Shown here: piece after piece, positions 1-11,150 of the stretch
Layout: every line of letters starts with the position of its first letter
Position numbering within the stretch: position 1 is the first letter of the stretch
Assembly (NCBI RefSeq): GCF_016658545.1
Contig: NZ_JACVZC010000004.1
Span: 1 to 64,000 of the forward strand
DNA length: 64,000 nucleotides
Source of the DNA: Pseudomonas sp. S37
GTDB lineage: Bacteria; Pseudomonadota; Gammaproteobacteria; Pseudomonadales; Pseudomonadaceae
Direction: 5' to 3'
The notes under the pieces: model-generated
Told to the model about the DNA's origin: nothing
The model's input: the letters and a program-made list of their open reading frames with translations, nothing else
The model's database searches: none
Position numbers and translations under genes: made by a program

Positions 1-60
1 CCCCCCCCCCCCCCCCCCCCCCGCGCGCCCCCCCCCCCCCCGGGGGGGGGGGGCCCCCCC
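1..60. repeat. Extreme C/G homopolymer tract at window start
   Basis: The first 60 bases are C22, then GCGCG, C14, G12 and C7. Nothing else in the window resembles it. It could be a real low-complexity spacer between two cco operons, or an assembly or sequencing artefact at a contig end. The sequence alone cannot tell these apart. Confidence 0.9.
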
Positions 61-66
61 GCGAAT

Positions 67-83
67 GGGCTGCATAGCAGCCC
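67..83. repeat. Perfect hairpin in cco intergenic region
   Basis: GGGCTGC, a 3-nt loop, then GCAGCCC. The same core occurs inside the larger palindromes at 13.3 and 37.7 kb, so it is probably a REP-family remnant. It could also act as a terminator for an operon upstream of the window. Confidence 0.5.
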
Positions 84-242
84 TTCCCCCCGCTCCACCC
101 CTCCCTTGCACCCCCTCCGAACAGAACTAAGCTTGTTGCCTCAGCGGGCATCGCTGCGCAAGCACCGATGCAGACGCGGCGCATGGCCTGTCGCCGCTCC
201 CTGAAAAAGCCTGACCGATCGATCAGAAAAAGATGAAAAACG

Positions 243-273
243 GTACACATTACAAATATTTATTTGTGTACAA
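243..273. promoter_or_regulatory. Nested inverted repeats upstream of ccoN
   Basis: GTACACA at 243-249 is mirrored by TGTGTAC at 265-271. Inside lies ACAAATA (252-258), TT, TATTTGT (261-267). The right part also reads TTGTGTACAA (264-273), which resembles the purine-block palindrome at 36-39 kb. The segment is AT-rich within GC-rich DNA, 150-180 nt upstream of ccoN. A regulator operator is inferred; no canonical Anr box (TTGATNNNNATCAA) is visible here. Confidence 0.45.
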
Positions 274-421
274 TCGTTCGGACCCGATCACTGCGGGACA
301 TCAGTGAACGGGCCCGGACACGGGTCGGCGTACCAAAGTTGCGTTGCGGTAACCCGGCTGGTTATCAATACTGGCGCCGATTTTTCGACCAACAAGAACA
401 TCAAAACCGTGGAACCTTAGA

Positions 422-1863
<1,442 letters not shown>

Positions 1864-1864
<1 letters not shown>

Positions 1865-2472
1865 TGAAGCATGAAGCCGTCGAGAAGAACATAGGCCTGC
1901 TGGCCTTCTTCATGGTCATCGCCGTGAGCGTCGGTGGCCTGACCCAGATCGTCCCGCTGTTTTTCCAGGACGTCACCAACAAGCCGGTCGAAGGCATGAA
2001 GCCGCGCACCGCACTGGAGCTGGAAGGCCGCGACATCTACATCCGCGAAGGCTGCGTGGGCTGCCACTCGCAGATGATCCGCCCGTTCCGCGCCGAAACC
2101 GAGCGCTATGGCCATTACTCGGTGGCCGGCGAAAGTGTATGGGACCACCCGTTCCTGTGGGGCTCCAAGCGCACCGGGCCGGACCTGGCCCGGGTCGGTG
2201 GCCGCTACTCCGATGACTGGCACCGCGCGCACCTGTACAACCCGCGCAACGTGGTACCGGAATCGAAGATGCCGTCCTACCCGTGGCTGGTCGAGAACAA
2301 GCTCGACGGCAAGGACACCGCGAAGAAGATGGAAGTGCTGCGCACACTCGGCACGCCGTACACCGACGCCGACATTGCCGGCGCCCGTGACGCGGTCAAG
2401 GGCAAGACCGAAATGGACGCCATCGTCGCGTACCTGCAGGGTCTTGGCACCATCATCAAGAGCAAACGGTGA
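1864..2472 (+). CDS. ccoO: cbb3-type cytochrome c oxidase subunit II (mono-heme c)
   Basis: Membrane-anchored cytochrome c subunit of 202 aa that passes electrons to CcoN. One N-terminal transmembrane helix (about 11-33) precedes a periplasmic domain with a single heme c site, C64-VG-C67-H68. A downstream Met in SKMPSYPW is the likely axial ligand. The start overlaps the ccoN stop and the end overlaps possible ccoQ starts, so translation is tightly coupled. Length and motifs fit the family with nothing unusual. Confidence 0.97.
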
Positions 2473-2477
2473 CGCTG

Positions 2478-2669
2478 ATGGATATCGGGATGATTCGCGG
2501 CCTGGGCACCGTCGTGGTGATGGTGGCCTTCGTGGGCCTGGCGCTGTGGGTGTTCAACCCACGGCGTAAAAAGGACTTCGACGAAGCGACCCAACTGCCC
2601 TTCGCGGATGACCCCGAGGCCAGCAGGCACGTCGAGCAAGCAAAAGCTTCTGGGAGCAAACAACAATGA
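2478..2669 (+). CDS. ccoQ: cbb3-type oxidase assembly/stability subunit CcoQ
   Basis: Small single-helix membrane protein of 63 aa that stabilises the cbb3 complex. It begins [10 protein letters not shown], has one hydrophobic helix (roughly 8-27) and a charged cytoplasmic tail with the [12 protein letters not shown] segment common to Pseudomonas CcoQ. I chose ATG 2478 because it gives the usual N-terminus. A GTG at 2469 overlapping the ccoO stop would add three residues. Its stop overlaps the ccoP start. Confidence 0.9.
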   Translation: MDIGMIRGLGTVVVMVAFVGLALWVFNPRRKKDFDEATQLPFADDPEASRHVEQAKASGSKQQ

Positions 2670-3646
2670 CAACCTTCTGGAGTCTGTACGTTACCGTCCT
2701 GACCCTGGGCACCATCTTCTCGTTGACCTGGCTGCTGCTGTCGACCCGCAAGGGCCAGCGCGAAGAGGTCACCGACGAAACCGTCGGGCATGCCTTCGAT
2801 GGCATCGAGGAGTACGACAACCCGCTGCCGAAATGGTGGTTCTGGCTGTTCGTCGGCACCATCGTCTTCGCCCTCGGCTACCTGGTGCTGTACCCGGGCC
2901 TGGGCAACTGGAAAGGCATCCTGCCCGGCTATTCGTACTTGGATAACGACAAGCAGACCGAGTTTTCCAACGGCCAGCCAGGCTGGACCGGCGTGCACGA
3001 GTGGGAAAAGGAAATGGCCAAGGCCGACGCCCGTTTCGGGCCGATCTTCGCCAAGTTCGCCGCCATGCCTATCGAAGAAGTGGCCAAGGACCCGCAAGCA
3101 CTGAAAATGGGCGCGCGGCTGTTCGCCTCGAACTGCTCGGTGTGCCACGGCTCCGACGCCAAGGGTGCCTTCGGCTTCCCCAACCTGACCGACAACGACT
3201 GGCGCTGGGGCGGCGAGCCGGACACCATCAAGACCACCATCATGGGTGGCCGCCATGGCGTGATGCCGGCCTGGGCCGAGGTCATCGGTGACCAGGGTGT
3301 GGCTGACGTGGCGGCGTTCGTGGTCAGCAAGCTGGATGGCCGCACGCTGCCGGAAGGCGCCAAGGCCGATGCCGAAAACGGGCAGAAGATCTTCGCCGCC
3401 AACTGCGTGGCCTGCCACGGGCCGGAAGGCAAAGGCACGCCGGCCATGGGCGCGCCGAACCTGACCCACCCGCAGGCGTTCATCTACGGTTCGAGCTTTG
3501 CCCAGTTGCAGCAGACCATTCGTTATGGCCGCCAAGGGCAGATGCCGGCCCAGGAACAGCTGCAGGGAAATGACAAGGTGCACTTGCTGGCGGCTTATGT
3601 TTATAGCCTGTCGCACAAGGACCAGGAGCAAGCCAAGACTGAGTAA
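2666..3646 (+). CDS. ccoP: cbb3-type cytochrome c oxidase subunit III (di-heme c)
   Basis: Di-heme c subunit of 326 aa that accepts electrons from soluble cytochromes. Two N-terminal helices (about 5-25 and 56-77) anchor two cytochrome c domains with heme sites C157-SV-C160-H161 and C247-VA-C250-H251. Met residues in GVMPAW and GQMPAQ are likely axial ligands. Last gene of the oxidase operon, followed by a REP pair that separates it from ccoG. Confidence 0.97.
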   Translation: MTTFWSLYVTVLTLGTIFSLTWLLLSTRKGQREEVTDETVGHAFDGIEEYDNPLPKWWFWLFVGTIVFALGYLVLYPGLGNWKGILPGYSYLDNDKQTEFSNGQPGWTGVHEWEKEMAKADARFGPIFAKFAAMPIEEVAKDPQALKMGARLFASNCSVCHGSDAKGAFGFPNLTDNDWRWGGEPDTIKTTIMGGRHGVMPAWAEVIGDQGVADVAAFVVSKLDGRTLPEGAKADAENGQKIFAANCVACHGPEGKGTPAMGAPNLTHPQAFIYGSSFAQLQQTIRYGRQGQMPAQEQLQGNDKVHLLAAYVYSLSHKDQEQAKTE

Positions 3647-3655
3647 GGCAGGCCT

Positions 3656-3749
3656 GGCCTCTTCGCGGGTAAACCCGCTCCCACAGTGATCGCACAGGTC
3701 CTGACGCAATGGGTGAACCTGTGGGAGCGGGTTCACCCGCGAAGAGGCC
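3656..3749. repeat. REP element pair, inverted
   Basis: Two copies of the P. putida-type REP (core gtgggagcgggttcacccgcg), one per strand, about 30 nt apart, each extended by cctctt/aagagg. They lie between ccoP and ccoG. Such pairs can form a large hairpin and protect the upstream transcript 3' end. Confidence 0.9.
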
Positions 3750-3955
3750 AGCAAATGCACCACCTGCTGACCTGGATCAATTGACACCCGCCATAACACG
3801 TTTAACACCCCAAACCCAACGCGACAAAAGGTCGCATCGCGATCCCATACCGCCATCAGCGGCGTATCATGGACCGCAGAGCGCTAGCAGATTGCGCGAG
3901 ACTGCGGCCGGCACGCACTGGCCGCGGCGTTTCTCCACTGCCGTGGGACTTGATG

Positions 3956-5371
3956 ATGAGCAAGCAAATTCCGGTACATGACGTCACCCCGCCTGCCAAC
4001 AAAGGGAAGGATTCCGTCGACCTCTACGCCTCCCGCGAAAAAATCTACACCCGCGCTTTCACCGGCCTGTTCCGTCGCCTGCGCATGGTCGGCGGTGCAG
4101 TGCTGTTCCTGCTGTACTTCGGCACCGTCTGGCTGAACTGGGGGGGCCACCAGGCCGTCTGGTGGAACCTGCCAGAACGCAAGTTCTACATCTTCGGCGC
4201 CACCATCTGGCCGCAGGACTTCATCCTGCTCTCGGGCATCCTCATTGTCGCCGCCTTCGGCCTGTTCTTCGTCACCGTTTATGCCGGCCGGGTGTGGTGT
4301 GGCTACACCTGCCCGCAAAGCGTGTGGACGTGGATTTTCATGTGGTGCGAAAAAGTCACCGAGGGTGACCGCAACCAGCGCATGAAGCTCGACAAGGCGC
4401 CCATGAGCGGCAACAAGTTCCTGCGCAAGTTCGCCAAGCACAGCCTGTGGCTGCTGATCGGCTTCGTCACCGGCATGACCTTTGTCGGCTACTTCTCGCC
4501 GATCCGTGAACTGGTCATCGAATTCTTCACAGGCCAGGCCGATGGCTGGGCCTATTTCTGGGTCGGGTTCTTCACCCTCGCCACCTATGGCAACGCCGGC
4601 TGGCTGCGCGAGCAGGTGTGCGTGTACATGTGCCCTTACGCCCGTTTCCAGAGCGTGATGTTCGACAAGGACACGCTGATTGTCTCGTACGACCCGCGCC
4701 GCGGCGAAACCCGTGGCCCGCGCAAGAAAGACGCCGACTACAAGGCCCAGGGCCTGGGTGACTGCATCGACTGCACCATGTGTGTGCAGGTCTGCCCCAC
4801 CGGCATCGACATCCGCGACGGCCTGCAGATCGAGTGCATCGGCTGCGCCGCCTGCATCGACGCCTGCGACAGCATCATGGACAAGATGAACTACCCCAAA
4901 GGGCTGATCAGCTACACCACCGAACACAACCTGTCCGGGCAGAAGACCCACATGCTGCGCCCGCGCCTGATCGGCTATGCCGCCGTGCTGCTGGTGATGA
5001 TGATCGGCCTGGCCACCGCTTTCGCCACCCGTTCGCTGGTCGGCTTCGACGTCAGCAAGGACCGCGTGCTGTACCGCGAGAACGCCCAGGGCCGAATCGA
5101 GAACGTGTACAGCCTGAAGGTCATGAACAAGGACCAGCGCGACCATGTGTACGTGCTGGACGCCGCCGGCCTGCCAGACCTCAAGCTTGAGGGCCAGCGC
5201 GAGATTCGCGTGGCCGCCGGTGATATCGTCAGCCTGCCGGTGCAGCTGTCGGTTGCCCCCGAGAAACTGCCATCGACCACCAACGAAATCACCTTCATCC
5301 TGAAAAGCGCCGACGACAGTGACGCCCAGGTCGAAGCCAAGAGCCGCTTCATCGGCCCACAGATCCGCTGA
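3956..5371 (+). CDS. ccoG: Cytochrome c oxidase accessory protein CcoG (FixG/RdxA type)
   Basis: Polyferredoxin-like membrane protein of 471 aa needed for cbb3 assembly; family members have been linked to Cu(II) reduction for CuB insertion. It has N-terminal helices with the GYTCPQSVW motif, then two [4Fe-4S] clusters in CIDCTMCVQVCP and CIGCAACIDACD, a further helix and a C-terminal immunoglobulin-like periplasmic domain. I prefer ATG 3956 (MSKQIPVHDV), the usual N-terminus. The frame is open upstream to 3869 but that extension is unlike the family. First gene of ccoGHIS. Confidence 0.95.
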   Translation: MSKQIPVHDVTPPANKGKDSVDLYASREKIYTRAFTGLFRRLRMVGGAVLFLLYFGTVWLNWGGHQAVWWNLPERKFYIFGATIWPQDFILLSGILIVAAFGLFFVTVYAGRVWCGYTCPQSVWTWIFMWCEKVTEGDRNQRMKLDKAPMSGNKFLRKFAKHSLWLLIGFVTGMTFVGYFSPIRELVIEFFTGQADGWAYFWVGFFTLATYGNAGWLREQVCVYMCPYARFQSVMFDKDTLIVSYDPRRGETRGPRKKDADYKAQGLGDCIDCTMCVQVCPTGIDIRDGLQIECIGCAACIDACDSIMDKMNYPKGLISYTTEHNLSGQKTHMLRPRLIGYAAVLLVMMIGLATAFATRSLVGFDVSKDRVLYRENAQGRIENVYSLKVMNKDQRDHVYVLDAAGLPDLKLEGQREIRVAAGDIVSLPVQLSVAPEKLPSTTNEITFILKSADDSDAQVEAKSRFIGPQIR

Positions 5372-5386
5372 GAGAGATAACGCACA

Positions 5387-5911
5387 ATGCCTGCCACCGC
5401 CGCCGACCCCTGGTACAAGCACCTCTGGCCCTGGATCATCATCGGTATCCTGACCACCTCGGTGTGCCTGAGCCTGAGCATGGTCAGCATCGCCGTCAGC
5501 AACCCGGACAACCTGGTGAACGACAACTACTACGAGGCCGGCAAGGGCATCAACCGCTCGCTGGACCGTGAGCTGCTGGCGCAGAACCTGGGCCTGAAGG
5601 CCAGTGTGCACCTGGACGAGCTGACCGGCGAAGTGGACCTGCGCCTGGCCGGCAGCAGCGACCCGCAGAGCCTGGAACTGAACCTGATTTCGCCCACCCA
5701 GCCGGACAAGGACCGCAAGGTGGTGCTGAGCCGGGTTGAGACCGGGCGTTATGTGGGGCAGCTGGAAGACAAGGTTGACGGGCGGCGTTTCGTTGAGCTG
5801 CTGGGCAGTGAAGGTGGCCAGGTGTGGCGGCTGTTCGAGGAGGAGAAGGTCGAGCATGGCGTGACCTTGCAGCTGGGTGATGAAGCCCTTCAAGGCGCCG
5901 AACACCAATAA
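5387..5911 (+). CDS. ccoH: cbb3 assembly protein CcoH (FixH family)
   Basis: Membrane-anchored assembly factor of 174 aa, proposed in the family to bind CcoN and help cofactor insertion. It starts with the typical WYKHLWPWIIIGI segment, followed by one helix (about 14-38) and a periplasmic beta domain with NLVNDNYYEAGKGIN, a conserved FixH block. It lies 15 nt after ccoG with an AGAGAG ribosome-binding site and is followed by a REP pair before ccoI. Confidence 0.92.
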   Translation: MPATAADPWYKHLWPWIIIGILTTSVCLSLSMVSIAVSNPDNLVNDNYYEAGKGINRSLDRELLAQNLGLKASVHLDELTGEVDLRLAGSSDPQSLELNLISPTQPDKDRKVVLSRVETGRYVGQLEDKVDGRRFVELLGSEGGQVWRLFEEEKVEHGVTLQLGDEALQGAEHQ

Positions 5912-5927
5912 CCGAACCACTACCGCC

Positions 5928-6018
5928 CCTGTGGGAGCGGGTTTACCCGCGAATGCGTCAGCCCTGAAAACATCATTGCCTGATCTGACGTATTCGCGGG
6001 TGAACCCGCTCCCACAGG
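5928..6018. repeat. REP element pair, inverted
   Basis: Two opposed REP copies (gtgggagcgggtttacccgcg and its complement) flank about 30 nt between ccoH and ccoI. The inner arms tgcgtcag/ctgacgta extend the complementarity. Confidence 0.9.
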
Positions 6019-6059
6019 TACCTCACCCCGCAGGCCGATATGTGTAAGGCAATGATGTG

Positions 6060-8534
6060 ATGACCCAACCCACCCCCTGCTACCACTGCGCCCTGCCCGT
6101 CCCTGCCGGCGGCCGCTTCACCGCCGTGGTCCTCGGCCAGCCCCGGCAGTTCTGCTGCCCCGGCTGCCAGGCGGTGGCCGAGTCGATCGTTGCCGGCGGC
6201 CTGGAGCATTACTACCAGCACCGCAGCGATAACAGCGCCAACCCCGAAGCCCTGCCCAAACAGCTGCAGGACGAACTGGCCCTGTACGACCGCAGCGATG
6301 TCCAGCAAACCTTCGTCCGCCACCAGGGCGAGCTGGCCGAGGCCACCCTGCTGGTCGAAGGCATCAGCTGCGCCGCCTGCGGCTGGCTGATCGAAAAGCA
6401 CCTGCGCAACCTGCCCGGCGTCGCCGAGGCACGCCTGAACCTGTCCAACCACCGCCTGCTGTTGAATTGGGAGGACAGGCAACTGCCGCTGTCGCGCCTG
6501 CTCGCCGAGCTGCGCCAGATCGGCTACGCCGCCCACCCCTACCAGCCCGACCAGGCCGCCGAACAGCTGGCCCGGGAAAACCGCAGCGCCCTGCGCCGCC
6601 TGGGCGTAGCCGGGCTGTTGTGGTTCCAGGCCATGATGGCAACCATGGCGACCTGGCCGGAATTCAACATCGACCTGTCACCCGAGCTGCACACCATCCT
6701 GCGCTGGGTGGCGCTGTTCCTGACCATCCCCATCGTGTTCTACAGCTGTGCGCCGTTCTTCAAGGGCGCGGCACGCGACCTGCGCACGCGCCACCTGACC
6801 ATGGACGTTTCGGTGTCGCTGGCCATCGGCCTGGCCTTCGGCGCCGGCATCTGGACCGCCATCACCGGCAGCGGCGAACTGTATTTCGACACCGTGGGCA
6901 TGTTCGCCCTGTTCCTGCTCACCGGTCGCTACCTGGAACGCCGCGCCCGTGAGCGCACGGCGGCGGCCACCGCGCAACTGGTCAACCTGCTGCCGGCGTC
7001 GTGCCTGCGCCTGGACGCCATCGGCCGCAGTGAGCGTATCCTGCTCAGTGAGCTGCACTGCGGCGACACTGTGCAAGTGCTGCCTGGCGCGGTCATCCCC
7101 GCCGACGGGCGCATCGTCGAAGGCCGCTCCAGCGTCGATGAGTCGCTGCTGACCGGCGAATACCTGCCACAACCACGGCGGGTGGGCGAACGGGTCACTG
7201 GCGGTACGCTGAACGTCGAAAGCACGCTGAATGTGGAAGTCGAAGCCCTTGGCCAGGACTCACGGCTGTCGGCCATCGTCCGCCTGCTGGAGCGCGCCCA
7301 GACCGAAAAACCACGCCTGGCAGAAATCGCCGACCGCGCATCGCAGTGGTTCTTGCTGTTCTCGCTGTTGGCCGCCGTCGCCATCGGCCTGTGGTGGTGG
7401 CACCTGGACCCGACCCGGGCATTCTGGATCGTGCTGGCGATGCTGGTGGCAACCTGCCCCTGTGCGCTGTCGCTGGCGACGCCAACCGCACTGACCGCGG
7501 CCACCGGCACCCTGCACAAGCTCGGGCTGCTGGTCACCCGCGGCCATGTGCTGGAAGGCCTGAACCAGATCGACACGGTCATTTTCGACAAAACCGGCAC
7601 GCTGACCGAAGGCCGCCTGACCTTGCGTAGCATCCGCCCGCTCGGCAGCCAGGCCGCCGACCGCTGCCTGGCCCTGGCCGCCGCACTGGAAAACCGCTCC
7701 GAACACCCCATCGCCCGGGCATTCGGCCGCACCGCCACGCCAGCCGAAGATGTGCAGACCGTGCCCGGCCTTGGCCTGGAAGGGCTGGTTGACGGCCAGC
7801 GCCTGCGCATTGGCCAGGCCACCTTCGTCTGCGCCCTGAGCGGCGCAGAAATCCCTGCCGTGCCCGAACCTCGCGGCCAGTGGCTGCTGCTGGGCGACCG
7901 CCAGGGGCCCATGGCCTGGTTCGGCCTGGACGACCGCCTGCGCGACGACGCCCCGGCCCTGCTTGCCGCCTGCACGGCGCGCGGCTGGCGTACCCTGCTG
8001 CTGTCGGGCGACAGTTCGCCGATGGTGGCCGAAGTGGCTGCGCAACTGGGCATTGACCAGGCCATTGGCGGCCTGCGCCCGGACGACAAGCTGGACCGGC
8101 TGAAGGCCCTGCAAGCCGAGGGGCGCAAGGTGCTGATGCTTGGCGACGGGGTCAACGACGTGCCCGTGCTGGCCGCAGCCGACATCAGTATCGCCATGGG
8201 CAGCGCCACGGACCTTGCCAAGACCAGCGCCGACGCCGTGCTGCTGTCCAACCGCCTGCAGGCGCTGGTGCAGGCCTTTGAACTGGCCCGGCGTACCCGC
8301 CGCAACATCCTCGAGAACCTGCTGTGGGCGACCCTGTATAATGGCCTGATGTTGCCGTTTGCCGCGCTCGGCTGGATCACCCCGGTGTGGGCCGCCATCG
8401 GCATGTCGGTCAGCTCGCTGATCGTGGTGCTCAATGCCCTGCGCCTGACCCGCATGCCGCAGGCCACGGCCCTGGCGAAAACCGAAGCACCCCAGCCCGG
8501 GAGGAAGTCACCATGCCCGCCCTCTATGTCATGA
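6060..8534 (+). CDS. ccoI: Cu(+)-exporting P1B-type ATPase CcoI (FixI)
   Basis: Copper-translocating P-type ATPase of 824 aa dedicated to cbb3 oxidase assembly. The N-terminus has a cysteine-rich region (CYHC, CCPGC), then a heavy-metal-associated domain with SCAACGW. The core shows the TGE actuator loop, the CPC membrane metal site (TCPCALSL), the phosphorylation site DKTGT and the hinge GDGVND. I chose ATG 6060; a GTG three nt upstream is also open. The 3' end overlaps ccoS by 22 nt. Confidence 0.95.
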   Translation: MTQPTPCYHCALPVPAGGRFTAVVLGQPRQFCCPGCQAVAESIVAGGLEHYYQHRSDNSANPEALPKQLQDELALYDRSDVQQTFVRHQGELAEATLLVEGISCAACGWLIEKHLRNLPGVAEARLNLSNHRLLLNWEDRQLPLSRLLAELRQIGYAAHPYQPDQAAEQLARENRSALRRLGVAGLLWFQAMMATMATWPEFNIDLSPELHTILRWVALFLTIPIVFYSCAPFFKGAARDLRTRHLTMDVSVSLAIGLAFGAGIWTAITGSGELYFDTVGMFALFLLTGRYLERRARERTAAATAQLVNLLPASCLRLDAIGRSERILLSELHCGDTVQVLPGAVIPADGRIVEGRSSVDESLLTGEYLPQPRRVGERVTGGTLNVESTLNVEVEALGQDSRLSAIVRLLERAQTEKPRLAEIADRASQWFLLFSLLAAVAIGLWWWHLDPTRAFWIVLAMLVATCPCALSLATPTALTAATGTLHKLGLLVTRGHVLEGLNQIDTVIFDKTGTLTEGRLTLRSIRPLGSQAADRCLALAAALENRSEHPIARAFGRTATPAEDVQTVPGLGLEGLVDGQRLRIGQATFVCALSGAEIPAVPEPRGQWLLLGDRQGPMAWFGLDDRLRDDAPALLAACTARGWRTLLLSGDSSPMVAEVAAQLGIDQAIGGLRPDDKLDRLKALQAEGRKVLMLGDGVNDVPVLAAADISIAMGSATDLAKTSADAVLLSNRLQALVQAFELARRTRRNILENLLWATLYNGLMLPFAALGWITPVWAAIGMSVSSLIVVLNALRLTRMPQATALAKTEAPQPGRKSPCPPSMS

Positions 8535-8728
8535 TCCCCGCAGCCCTGCTGCTGGTCGGCGTGGCCGTGTACATTTTCTTCTGGGCAGTGGACAGCGGCC
8601 AGTACGACGACCTTGACGGCCCCGCCCACAGCATCCTGTTCGACGACCAGGACCCGCGCCACCAGGCGGCAGTAAAACCAGACGACACCCCGGCCGAAGC
8701 CGACAAGGAACCCCCGCCCCGTGCCTGA
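8513..8728 (+). CDS. ccoS: cbb3-type oxidase assembly protein CcoS
   Basis: Single-helix membrane protein of 71 aa required in the family for inserting heme b and copper into CcoN. It begins [16 protein letters not shown], with one helix followed by the conserved [17 protein letters not shown] block and an acidic tail. A good GAGGAA site lies 6 nt before the ATG. It starts inside ccoI and its end overlaps the next gene by 8 nt, so the three are translationally coupled. Confidence 0.93.
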   Translation: MPALYVMIPAALLLVGVAVYIFFWAVDSGQYDDLDGPAHSILFDDQDPRHQAAVKPDDTPAEADKEPPPRA

Positions 8729-9404
8729 CCTGCTTCCCCTGCTGGGCTCGGCACTGATCCTTGGCCTGCTTGGCGGCGGCCACTGCCTGGGCATGTGCGG
8801 CGGCCTGATGGGCGCACTGACCCTGGCCATCCCCCCCGAACAACGCGGCAGGCGCCTGCGCCTGCTGCTGGCGTACAACCTTGGGCGCATTTTCAGCTAT
8901 GCCTGCGCCGGCCTGCTGCTGGGCCTGGCCGGCTGGGCCGTGGCCAGCAGCCCGGCAGCGCTGGCACTGCGGGTTGTGGCGGCGCTGCTGTTGATTGCCA
9001 TGGGCCTGTACCTGGCCGGCTGGTGGAGCGGGCTGACCCGTATCGAGGCGCTCGGGCGCGGGCTGTGGCGGCATATACAGCCAGTGGCGTCACGCTTGCT
9101 GCCGGTGTCCAGCCTGCCCCGCGCGTTGCTGCTGGGGGCCTTGTGGGGGTGGCTGCCGTGCGGGTTGGTGTACAGCACATTGTTGTGGGCCGCCAGCCAG
9201 GGCAATGCCGGGTACAGCACGGCGTTGATGCTGGCGTTCGGGGTGGGGACCTGGCCGGTGCTGCTGGCGACCGGATTGGCGGCTGAACGGGTAAACGCTT
9301 TGTTGAGACGGCGCAGTGTGCGGGTGGCTGGCGGGGTGCTGGTGATGCTGTTTGGTATCTGGACCATGCCCGGACCGCACCAGCACTGGTTGATGGGACA
9401 TTGA
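8721..9404 (+). CDS. SafE/TauE- or DsbD-like membrane protein of the cco cluster
   Basis: Integral membrane protein of 227 aa with about six helices. It opens with a GGGHCLGMCGG motif (paired Cys and His at the first helix) and repeats a related WGWLPCGLVY motif about 110 residues later, the internal duplication seen in DsbD-like/UreH-type transporters. Members sit beside cbb3 assembly genes in many proteobacteria. A role in copper or thiol handling for oxidase assembly is inferred from the Cys motif and linkage. It starts with GTG overlapping ccoS. Confidence 0.75.
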   Translation: MPDLLPLLGSALILGLLGGGHCLGMCGGLMGALTLAIPPEQRGRRLRLLLAYNLGRIFSYACAGLLLGLAGWAVASSPAALALRVVAALLLIAMGLYLAGWWSGLTRIEALGRGLWRHIQPVASRLLPVSSLPRALLLGALWGWLPCGLVYSTLLWAASQGNAGYSTALMLAFGVGTWPVLLATGLAAERVNALLRRRSVRVAGGVLVMLFGIWTMPGPHQHWLMGH

Positions 9405-9405
9405 G

Positions 9406-9454
9406 AGCTACAAGCTACAAGCTACAAGCTACAAGCTACAAGCTACAAGCTACA
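9406..9454. repeat. Tandem repeat, seven perfect copies of AGCTACA
   Basis: Seven uninterrupted 7-bp units start at the stop codon of the preceding gene and end about 50 nt before the Anr box of hemN. The unit length makes it prone to slippage; copy number probably varies between strains. Confidence 0.97.
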
Positions 9455-9504
9455 AGATGAAGCCGATCTGCTTTGCTTGCAGCTTGCAGCTCGCGGCTTG
9501 GCGC

Positions 9505-9518
9505 TTGATACAAATCAA
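9505..9518 (+). promoter_or_regulatory. Anr/FNR box upstream of hemN
   Basis: TTGATACAAATCAA is an exact match to the FNR/Anr consensus TTGAT-N4-ATCAA. It lies 63 nt before the hemN ATG, close to the usual -41.5 activator position. Anr itself is encoded just downstream (11151-11885). Confidence 0.93.
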
Positions 9519-9581
9519 CACAGATTCCTACAGACGCCCATAGACTCCGGAGCACTGCTGCTCTTTCCGGGGACCGCCCAC

Positions 9582-10964
9582 ATGCTCGACGACATTCGTT
9601 GGGATACCGACCTGATCCGCCGCTACGATCTCGCCGGGCCACGCTACACCTCCTACCCGACCGCCGTGCAACTGCACAGCGAGGTGGGCTCGTTCGACCT
9701 GCTCCACGCCCTGCGCGAGAGCCGTCGGGCGGTGCGCCCGCTGTCGCTTTACGTGCATGTGCCGTTCTGCGCCAACATCTGCTACTACTGCGCCTGCAAC
9801 AAGGTCATCACCAAGGACCGCGCCCGTGCCGCGCCATACCTGCAGCGCCTGGAGCAGGAAATCCAGCTGGTCGCCTGCCACCTGGACCCTAAACAGCGTG
9901 TTGAACAGCTGCATTTCGGCGGCGGTACACCCACCTTCCTCAGCCATGTAGAGTTGCGCCAGCTGATGGCCACCCTGCGCCAGCACTTCCACTTGCTGGA
10001 CGATGATTCCGGCGACTACGGCATCGAGCTCGACCCGCGAGAGGCCGACTGGTCGACCATGGGCCTGTTGCGCGAGCTGGGCTTCAACCGCATCAGCCTG
10101 GGCGTGCAGGACCTTGACCCGGCCGTACAGCGCGCGGTCAACCGCCTGCAGAGCCTGGAGCAAACCCGCACCCTGATCGAGGCAGCGCGCACCTTGCAGT
10201 TCCGCTCGGTCAACCTCGACCTGATCTACGGCCTGCCCAAGCAAACCCCGGAAGGCTTTGCCCGCACCGTCGATGAAGTGATCCGCCTGCAACCCGACCG
10301 CCTGTCGGTGTTCAACTACGCGCACCTGCCCGAACGCTTCATGCCGCAGCGGCGCATCGACAGCAACGACCTGCCCAGCGCGGCCGCCAAGCTGGAGATG
10401 CTGCACGCCACCATCGACCAGCTGACCGCCGCCGGCTACCGCTACATCGGCATGGACCACTTCGCCCTGCCCGACGACGAACTGGCCATCGCCCAGGAAG
10501 AAGGCACCCTGCAGCGCAACTTCCAGGGCTACACCACCCACGGGCACTGCGACCTGATTGGCCTGGGTGTGTCGGCCATCAGCCAGATCGGCGACCTGTA
10601 CTGCCAGAACAGCAGCGACCTCAACACCTACCAGGACAGCCTGTCCAACGCCCAGCTGGCCACCCAGCGCGGCCTGGTCTGCAACGCTGACGACCGCATA
10701 CGCCGGGCGGTGATCCAGCAGTTGATCTGCCATTTCGAGCTGGATTTCGAGCCGATCGAACAGGCCTTCACGATTGATTTCCGTGGCTACTTCAACGACC
10801 TCTGGCCCGAACTGCTGACCTTGCAGCGCGACGGCCTGATCAGCCTGGACGACAAGGGCATCCGCATCCTCCCGGCCGGCCGCCTGCTGGCGCGCTCGGT
10901 GTGCATGGTGTTCGACGCCTACCTGGCCATGCAGAACCGCCAGCGTTTCTCGCGGGTGATCTGA
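9582..10964 (+). CDS. hemN: Oxygen-independent coproporphyrinogen III oxidase
   Basis: Radical SAM enzyme of 460 aa that decarboxylates coproporphyrinogen III to protoporphyrinogen IX without O2. The cluster motif FCANICYYCACN (CxxxCxxC plus CxC) follows YVHVP near residue 60, with GGGTPTFLS for SAM binding further on. I chose ATG 9582 (MLDDIRWDTD), which gives the family length; the frame is open to 9477 but that extension crosses the Anr-box leader. Low-oxygen induction by Anr follows from the perfect upstream box. Confidence 0.96.
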   Translation: MLDDIRWDTDLIRRYDLAGPRYTSYPTAVQLHSEVGSFDLLHALRESRRAVRPLSLYVHVPFCANICYYCACNKVITKDRARAAPYLQRLEQEIQLVACHLDPKQRVEQLHFGGGTPTFLSHVELRQLMATLRQHFHLLDDDSGDYGIELDPREADWSTMGLLRELGFNRISLGVQDLDPAVQRAVNRLQSLEQTRTLIEAARTLQFRSVNLDLIYGLPKQTPEGFARTVDEVIRLQPDRLSVFNYAHLPERFMPQRRIDSNDLPSAAAKLEMLHATIDQLTAAGYRYIGMDHFALPDDELAIAQEEGTLQRNFQGYTTHGHCDLIGLGVSAISQIGDLYCQNSSDLNTYQDSLSNAQLATQRGLVCNADDRIRRAVIQQLICHFELDFEPIEQAFTIDFRGYFNDLWPELLTLQRDGLISLDDKGIRILPAGRLLARSVCMVFDAYLAMQNRQRFSRVI

Positions 10965-11029
10965 GCACCGAGGCGTTCAACCGCATGGACAAGCCTCCTG
11001 GCCAGGCACACTATGGGCGTACAAGGACT

Positions 11030-11050
11030 CCCGGCAGGCCGCCTGCCGGG
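11030..11050 (+). terminator. GC-rich hairpin after hemN
   Basis: CCCGGCAGG, a 3-nt loop, then CCTGCCGGG, followed only by GGTTTCG. A strong stem without a proper U-tract, 65 nt after the hemN stop. It may end hemN or attenuate read-through into anr. Confidence 0.4.
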
Positions 11051-11150
11051 GTTTCGCCAGCGCGCACCATCATCGCGCACACTGGCCTACACCCTGTGTC
11101 GTGAGTTACCCTTACGACTTATGTGTGCTTTCCCACAAGGATCGATTCAA

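Noticed and set aside
200-230. CTGACCGATCGATCAG as an Anr box for ccoN
   Set aside because: It is a palindrome but the TGA-TCA spacing is 2 nt too long for TTGAT-N4-ATCAA and it sits about 200 nt from the start codon.
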